In this document: positions 32,200 through 36,513 of the stretch, one piece after another | Position numbering within the stretch: the first letter of the stretch is position 1 | Layout: each line of letters begins with the position of its first letter | DNA from: Clostridia bacterium | GTDB taxonomy: Bacteria > Bacillota > Sulfobacillia > DUSP01 | NCBI GenBank assembly: GCA_012842575.1 | Contig: DUSP01000127.1 | Location: 1 to 36,513, forward strand | DNA length: 36,513 nucleotides | Reading direction: 5' to 3' | Notes under the pieces: generated by a model | What the model saw: the letters and a program-made list of their open reading frames with translations, nothing else | The model's database searches: none | What the model was told of the DNA's origin: nothing | Position numbers and translations under genes: made by a program

Positions 32200-32973
32200 T
32201 CAGGAAGCCGTCCATCCACCGTCAACGGGGATCACCTGTCCTGTTATGAAGGCAGCCGCGTCAGAAGCCAAAAATACCACGGCCCCCACGATCTCGTGGG
32301 GCTGCGCAAATCTTCCCATGGGCGTTCTCCTCATGAGGTCTTCTGCTATATGGGGGTGTTTGCGTACTCCGGATGTCATGTCCGTGGCGGTGTATCCGGG
32401 AGCCACGGCATTTACCCTTATACCGTACTTCGCCCAGTCTATCGCCGCCACCCTGGTGAACGCCACGAGCCCCGCCTTAGACGCACAGTAAGCTGCGAGG
32501 CCCCGAAGGCCGACAATGGCTCCTATGGAAGCCACGTTTATGATACAACCCCCGCGCCCCCGCTCGATCATGGACCTGGCACTCATGCGCGACCATAAGA
32601 AAGGACCACGCAGGTTGACCGCGAGGATTTCATCCCACTCCGAAGAGGTAAGTTTCTCGGCGGACTTCAGCACGGGGCTAATGCCGGCGTTATTTACCAG
32701 TACATCCGGGGGTCCCACTCGCTCCGTTATCAGCAAAAAAGCCTCCTCCGAACCCTTCTCGTCGGACACGTCCGCGGGTACCGCCAGTGCTTCTTGACCC
32801 ATCTCTTTGATGGTCCTTTCCACTCTTTTCAGACCGGAAACGGTCCTGGATACGAGGGCCACCCGCGCCCCCGCCGCGGCAAGGCCCAACGCGATTTCTT
32901 CCCCGATACCGCGGCTTGCACCGGTGACGATGGCGGTCCGCCCGTCGAGGCGGAATTCCCCTGGCGAAAACAC
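32200..32973 (-). CDS. Short-chain dehydrogenase/reductase, FabG-like
   Basis: 257 residues, classical SDR. The NAD(P)-binding TGASRGIG, the NNAG motif, catalytic Ser (NVASIGA), Tyr and Lys (YCASK), and VAPGYTATDM are all present. Arg/Ser in SRT after the second strand suggests NADP preference. Classical SDRs of this size reduce acyl-carrier or sugar-derived ketones; the substrate is not predictable. GTG start with AAGGAGAT eight bases upstream. It is separated from niaR by 208 bp with no clear element. Confidence 0.92.
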   Translation of the reverse strand: MFSPGEFRLDGRTAIVTGASRGIGEEIALGLAAAGARVALVSRTVSGLKRVERTIKEMGQEALAVPADVSDEKGSEEAFLLITERVGPPDVLVNNAGISPVLKSAEKLTSSEWDEILAVNLRGPFLWSRMSARSMIERGRGGCIINVASIGAIVGLRGLAAYCASKAGLVAFTRVAAIDWAKYGIRVNAVAPGYTATDMTSGVRKHPHIAEDLMRRTPMGRFAQPHEIVGAVVFLASDAAAFITGQVIPVDGGWTAS

Positions 32974-33123
32974 GCGCTCTATCTCCTTCTAACGGGAACT
33001 TCTGAAAAAGGCTTTCACTACACTACAATGCCATAGATCCGTGCGAGGAACGCCTTGCCCTGTTCTACAAGCCCAAGCGCAAGCGAACCGTCCTCGGCCC
33101 AAGAGGAGGCTTTTGAGGCACTC

Positions 33124-34362
33124 CTATCTCCAGGACGAAAGATACCGCTGTTGTTCTTCCGTGAGAGCTTCAAGGCCGAATCCCATACTGGAGAGCTTCA
33201 GGGCGGCGACTTCTCTGTCGATCTCTTCAGGAACCCGGCAGACGTCACACGGGAGCGAGGGCTTGGACTTGACCAGCCATTCGAGCGTCAGGGCCTGGTT
33301 CGAGAAGCTCATATCCATGACTTCTGCGGGATGGCCTTCGGCTGCAGCGAGATTGACCAACCTGCCCTCACCGATGAGAAGGAGCCTACGCCCGTCAGCC
33401 ATGGTGTATTCGATCACGTTTTCACGAATCCTTTGCTTCGAAAGCGCTGACCCCTCGAGGGCTTGTACGTCTATTTCAACGTTGAAATGGCCGGAATTGG
33501 CGAGAATCGCCCCGTCTTTCATGAGGGCAAAATGTTCGTCCCTTATAACGTGGATGTTGCCCGTGGCCGTAATGAATATGTCCCCGTATGGTGCCGCCTC
33601 GGCCATGGTTGCCACGCGAAAACCGTCCATTGCGGCTTCGAGAGCCTTGATGGCGTCCACTTCGACCACGGTGACCCTCGCCCCCATCCCCTGCGCCCTT
33701 TTCGCTATACCCCTGCCGCACCAACCGTAACCGGCCACCACGATGTCTTTCCCCGCAATGAGGCAGTTGGTAGCCCTGAGGATCCCGTCTATGGAAGATT
33801 GTCCGGTTCCATAGCGGTTGTCGAAGAGGTATTTCGTCATGGCGTCGTTTACTGCGATTATGGGGTAACGAAGGACCCCTTCCCGCGCCATGGCTTTCAA
33901 CCGTATGACGCCTGTGGTGGTCTCTTCTGTCCCGGCTATTACCCCCTCCAGGACGTCTTGGCGCTCGCAATGCAAGGTGCTCACCAGATCCGCTCCGTCA
34001 TCCATGGTATATTGAGGGCGTTTGTCGATGATCTTGCGAATGTTGTCAAAGTACGTGTTCCTGTCCTCCCCGCGTACGGCGAAGGTCGGGACGCCTAAAT
34101 CCCTTAGGGCGGCCGCTACATCGTCCTGCGTGCTCAGAGGATTTGAGGCGCATAGGAACACCTCTCCGCCCCCTTCTTTTATGGCGAGGACGAGGTTGGC
34201 CGTTTCGGTGGTGACGTGAAGGCATGCTCCCACTCGTATGCCGGTGAGGGGCTTTTCCTTAGCCCACCTCTTCTTTATTGAGTCCAGCACCGGCATCCGC
34301 CTCGATGCCCAAAGAATGCGGGAGTAACCCTCTTCTGATAGTGCGCTTTTCCCGGATGTCAT
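33124..34362 (-). CDS. ahcY: S-adenosylhomocysteine hydrolase
   Basis: NAD-dependent enzyme that splits S-adenosylhomocysteine into adenosine and homocysteine, relieving product inhibition of methyltransferases. Motifs: CLHVTTETANL, DDGADLVSTLH, GTEETTTGVIRL, the NAD fold VVAGYGWCGRGIA, and GHFNVEIDV. The length (~412) matches bacterial/archaeal forms that lack the ~40-residue insertion. The C-terminal NAD-contact Lys/Tyr tail typical of the eukaryotic enzyme is not obvious. ATG 34362 is preferred over GTG 34398 because AAGGAGA lies just upstream. It is a plausible partner for methyl metabolism but is transcribed away from the MttB-type run. Confidence 0.95.
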   Translation of the reverse strand: MTSGKSALSEEGYSRILWASRRMPVLDSIKKRWAKEKPLTGIRVGACLHVTTETANLVLAIKEGGGEVFLCASNPLSTQDDVAAALRDLGVPTFAVRGEDRNTYFDNIRKIIDKRPQYTMDDGADLVSTLHCERQDVLEGVIAGTEETTTGVIRLKAMAREGVLRYPIIAVNDAMTKYLFDNRYGTGQSSIDGILRATNCLIAGKDIVVAGYGWCGRGIAKRAQGMGARVTVVEVDAIKALEAAMDGFRVATMAEAAPYGDIFITATGNIHVIRDEHFALMKDGAILANSGHFNVEIDVQALEGSALSKQRIRENVIEYTMADGRRLLLIGEGRLVNLAAAEGHPAEVMDMSFSNQALTLEWLVKSKPSLPCDVCRVPEEIDREVAALKLSSMGFGLEALTEEQQRYLSSWR

Positions 34363-34528
34363 GAACGCGTGGTCTCCTTTCTGGGGTAAATCTTCCACGG
34401 ACGGGCTTGTATTCCCTCCTGTTACGCCCGCGCATTCGAGTCCGCGGCAGGTCTGCCTTACCCAGCGCTATTATAAATCTTACTATGGAAATTAAGTTGC
34501 GTTGGTCGGCGTTTCGCCGCCTGAGGAA

Positions 34529-34552
34529 AAATGTGATTGGAAATGTGATTGG
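34529..34552. repeat. 12-bp tandem repeat upstream of the argC promoter
   Basis: AAATGTGATTGG occurs twice in line, followed by a half copy. It lies just ahead of the -35 box. Confidence 0.9.
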
Positions 34553-34559
34553 AAGTGGG

Positions 34560-34588
34560 TTGTATAAATATACAAGCATAGTTATAAT
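34560..34588 (+). promoter_or_regulatory. argC promoter with overlapping ARG-box-like palindrome
   Basis: TTGTAT, 17 bp, TATAAT forms a good sigma-A promoter about 47 bp before the argC start. TGTATAAATATACA at 34561–34574 is an AT-rich palindrome similar to the TGNATNNNNATNCA ARG box bound by ArgR/AhrC and covers the -35 box. Arginine repression is inferred. Confidence 0.6.
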
Positions 34589-34634
34589 TATAGACATCTG
34601 CCTTGACTTAGGAGGCCTTCGGAGGTTAATCAAA

Positions 34635-35849
34635 ATGGATAAAGTCCGTGTGAGCATTATCGGGGCTACCGGTTATGCCGGGGTCGAACTCGTCCGGATC
34701 CTCGCCCTACACCCCGAGGTCGAGATCGTCGGCATCACCAGCGACTCCTACGAGGGAAAGAGCATACAGGAAGTGTTCCCACACTTACGCCCGCTCGGAC
34801 ACCGCCTCCCGCCGAAACTCTTGGGACATCAGGCGGATGAAGCTCTGAAAGAGGCAGACGTAATCTTTACGTCTCTTCCGCACGGCCATGCGATGGGAAT
34901 TGCCCGGAAGGTCGTAGAGGCAGGGAAGTACATGATTGACCTGGGAGCGGATTTCCGTCTGAAGGACGCGGGTTCCTATCGGGCGTGGTACGGTCTCGAG
35001 CATGCCTGTCCCGACCTCCTCGAGCGCGCGGTGTACGGTTTACCCGAAGTTCGGCGGGATGAGATACGACGATTGGGGGAGAAAGCAGGCGGGATTGTGG
35101 CGAACCCGGGATGCTATCCCACCAGCGTCATCTTGGGACTTGCACCCCTGGCGCGTTCGGGATTGGCTCCAAAGCGGGGCATAATCGTCGACTCCAAGTC
35201 AGGCGTCTCGGGAGCCGGAAGGGGGGTTTCACTCAAGACGCATTTCTGCGAGGTTAACGAAAACATCTCGGCCTATAGCGTTGGCGGCACCCACCGCCAC
35301 GTACCGGAGATAGAGCGGGAGTTGTCAAGCCTGGCCGGGGAGAATGTCACCATAAGCTTTACGCCCCACCTTTGCTCCATGATACGCGGGATCCTCAGCA
35401 CCATCTACGTGCCTATGGATTCGACCTCTCCTCCCGTACCTGAGCCAAGACACGGCGATCGTCACCAACTCGGAGAGTACTTGCGTGATTCCACTGTTGC
35501 CGCGTCCGAGCTGGAATACCGCATCTTGGAACTCTACCGGGATTTCTACAAGGACGCCCCGTTTATAGACGTCCTCGGAACCGGGAACGCCGCGTCTGGT
35601 GCCGAGGCTGGCACATCACAGAGGGCCGACATCCAGGGCCCTCCCGAAGCGCCCGAAACAAAGGACGTGCTCGGTAGCAACCTCTGCCGCATCGGACTGA
35701 AGTTCGACTCAAGAACGTCCACGTTGGTGGTGGTTTCGGTCATCGATAACCTCGTTAAAGGGGCCGCAGGCCAGGCGGTTCAGAATATGAATGTTCTCAT
35801 GGGCTTTCCGGAAACCGAGGGTCTATCGCCCGTGCCAATTTATCCGTGA
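34635..35849 (+). CDS. argC: N-acetyl-gamma-glutamyl-phosphate reductase
   Basis: Third step of arginine synthesis, reducing N-acetylglutamyl-phosphate with NADPH. The dinucleotide motif GATGYAGVELVRIL, catalytic cysteine in ANPGCYPTS, the KSGVSGAGR stretch and GGTHRHVPEIE are present. At 404 residues it is about 60 longer than usual. The extra length sits in two surface insertions near the C-terminus: after IYVPM (STSPPVPEPRHGDRHQL) and after VLGTGN (AASGAEAGTSQRADIQGPPE). ATG 34635 follows GGAGG by nine bases; the ORF track starts 76 codons too early. argJ follows directly. Confidence 0.95.
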   Translation: MDKVRVSIIGATGYAGVELVRILALHPEVEIVGITSDSYEGKSIQEVFPHLRPLGHRLPPKLLGHQADEALKEADVIFTSLPHGHAMGIARKVVEAGKYMIDLGADFRLKDAGSYRAWYGLEHACPDLLERAVYGLPEVRRDEIRRLGEKAGGIVANPGCYPTSVILGLAPLARSGLAPKRGIIVDSKSGVSGAGRGVSLKTHFCEVNENISAYSVGGTHRHVPEIERELSSLAGENVTISFTPHLCSMIRGILSTIYVPMDSTSPPVPEPRHGDRHQLGEYLRDSTVAASELEYRILELYRDFYKDAPFIDVLGTGNAASGAEAGTSQRADIQGPPEAPETKDVLGSNLCRIGLKFDSRTSTLVVVSVIDNLVKGAAGQAVQNMNVLMGFPETEGLSPVPIYP

Positions 35850-35928
35850 AGCATTGAGTGACACAGCATACCATCCCAGGCTAAGACTAAGAGCTATCGC
35901 CTGTACCAATTTATCCGCGAAGGCATTG
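35821..35928. repeat. Repeat–insert–repeat locus 7 (35 bp / 36 bp / 36 bp): echoed argC end
   Basis: TCTATCGCCCGTGCCAATTT... at 35822–35856 recurs at 35893–35928 with about four substitutions and one indel. The left copy contains the argC stop; the right lies just before the argJ ribosome binding site. The 36-bp insert is unique by eye. Confidence 0.88.
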
Positions 35929-35956
35929 TTTCGGTAGGTGAAAAGGAGGTCGCGCG

Positions 35957-36513
35957 TTGTCGTATAGAGGATCGGATAAAGAAGGGAAGGTCTTGCATCA
36001 CCCCAAAGAAGCGGGTCTTGGCGATGCGAAAGAAACGGGACTCAGCGGCACCAGTATAGGGGCTCATACGGGTATGGGGGCTTATGAGAGAAGCGGTGTG
36101 ACCGTGGCGGGCGGGTTTCTCGCAGCGGGCGTCCATTGTGGTATCAAGAAGGAAAAGCCCGACCTGGCCATGCTGTATTCAGAGACCGATTGTATAGCGG
36201 CGGGAGTGTTCACGAAGAACAAGGTGAAGGCGGCTCCCGTCCTCGTCACCAAAGAGAGAGTGGAGGCCGGGAACACTTTACGGGCGGTGGTAATAAACAG
36301 CGGGAACGCCAACGCATGCACGGGCAAAAGGGGCATGGGGGACGCCCTGGAGATGGCCCGGCAGACCGCCTCGTGTCTGGGGATCGATGCGTTACAAGTG
36401 GCGGTGGCCTCCACCGGCGTAATCGGGGTACCCTTACCCATGGACCGCGTGAAGGAAGGGATCGTGGCCGCCTCTAAGTCGCTCTCACCGTCTGGTGGAA
36501 GCGAAGCGGCCAA
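35957..36513 (+). CDS. argJ: ArgJ, bifunctional ornithine acetyltransferase/N-acetylglutamate synthase, 3' end outside window
   Basis: Recycles the acetyl group in arginine synthesis. From TTG 35957 the frame reads through to the window end. The family signatures GGFLAAGVHCGIK, GVFTKNKVKAAPV, VINSGNANACTG and STGVIGVPLPMD are present. The autoprocessing threonine lies beyond the end and cannot be checked. AAAGGAGGT ends six bases before TTG, a strong site that settles the start. An unusual N-terminal extension of about 35 residues (KEAGLGDAKETGLSGTSIG...) precedes the conserved beginning, rich in G, S, T. Absent from the ORF track in this frame because it is open-ended. Confidence 0.92.
   Translation, partial: MSYRGSDKEGKVLHHPKEAGLGDAKETGLSGTSIGAHTGMGAYERSGVTVAGGFLAAGVHCGIKKEKPDLAMLYSETDCIAAGVFTKNKVKAAPVLVTKERVEAGNTLRAVVINSGNANACTGKRGMGDALEMARQTASCLGIDALQVAVASTGVIGVPLPMDRVKEGIVAASKSLSPSGGSEAA

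Noticed and set aside
33124-34634. SAM- or SAH-responsive riboswitch upstream of the S-adenosylhomocysteine hydrolase gene
   Set aside because: The sequence between this gene and argC has a promoter for argC and a short repeat, but I could not recognise a conserved riboswitch core.
7428-35928. Two-copy direct repeats with 32–46 bp between them as CRISPR arrays
   Set aside because: Each locus has only two copies, the repeat sequence differs at every locus, and no cas gene or leader is visible. They may be relics of capture but are not arrays.
1-36513. Insertion sequences, transposases, integrases or rRNA genes
   Set aside because: None of the frames shows transposase or recombinase motifs, and no ribosomal RNA sequence was recognised.

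Overview
The window is a chromosomal segment of a Bacillota (Firmicutes) bacterium. The evidence is the gene order rho–rpmE–DUF1385–prfA–prmC–sua5/ywlE–rpiB/ywlG–comEB, which is the classical Firmicutes block, together with strong AGGAGG-type ribosome binding sites with frequent TTG/GTG starts, a NiaR-type niacin regulator, a PerR/Fur protein, an S-layer-homology protease and an RsfA-like (sporulation-type) Myb regulator. The base composition is moderately GC-rich. Two MttB-family methyltransferases suggest an anaerobic, corrinoid-using lifestyle, but that is inference. No species can be named from the sequence alone.

Layout. (1) 1–10.5 kb, all on the minus strand: a housekeeping block read right to left as zinc-ribbon protein, fructose-6-P aldolase/transaldolase-like protein, rho, rpmE, yqhQ-like DUF1385 protein, prfA, prmC, a Sua5–YwlE fusion, an RpiB–YwlG fusion, and comEB cut by the left edge. 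The two consecutive fusions each carry a tandem-repeat linker. (2) 10.5–16.7 kb, minus: a coupled pair, Ctp-type S41 protease followed by a 1561-residue SLH-anchored subtilisin. (3) 17–23.2 kb: surface and regulatory genes, namely an unknown anchored protein, an RsfA-like regulator, a degenerate nucleotidyltransferase-like ORF, an L,D-transpeptidase, an orphan solute-binding protein, and a PerR-like repressor whose end overlaps the solute-binding gene. (4) 23.4–30.2 kb, plus: class II aldolase, MttB homologue 1, hydantoinase-A-like ASKHA protein, DUF1638 protein and MttB homologue 2, tightly packed with two overlapping junctions and no corrinoid protein in view. (5) 30.3–34.4 kb: a small basic ORF, a niacin ECF S-component with a recognisable NiaR operator/promoter, niaR, an SDR oxidoreductase and S-adenosylhomocysteine hydrolase. 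(6) 34.5–36.5 kb, plus: argC and the start of argJ behind a promoter overlapped by an ARG-box-like palindrome.

The most unusual property is not one gene but a recurrent DNA structure. At seven places a 24–36 bp sequence is present twice in direct orientation with a unique 32–46 bp stretch between the copies, so the copies sit 57–71 bp apart (three of the seven exactly 66 bp). The repeated sequence is different at every locus. Several copies contain the last codons and stop of a gene. One insert resembles the 3' half of a tRNA. This is the geometry expected if short DNA fragments were captured with a repeat-sized target duplication, as in off-target Cas1–Cas2 spacer integration, but no cas gene is visible. 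A second class, short degenerate tandem repeats of 10–24 bp, fills intergenic spacers, fusion linkers and surface loops of conserved enzymes (linkers of both fusions, the hydantoinase-like protein, the unknown anchored protein).
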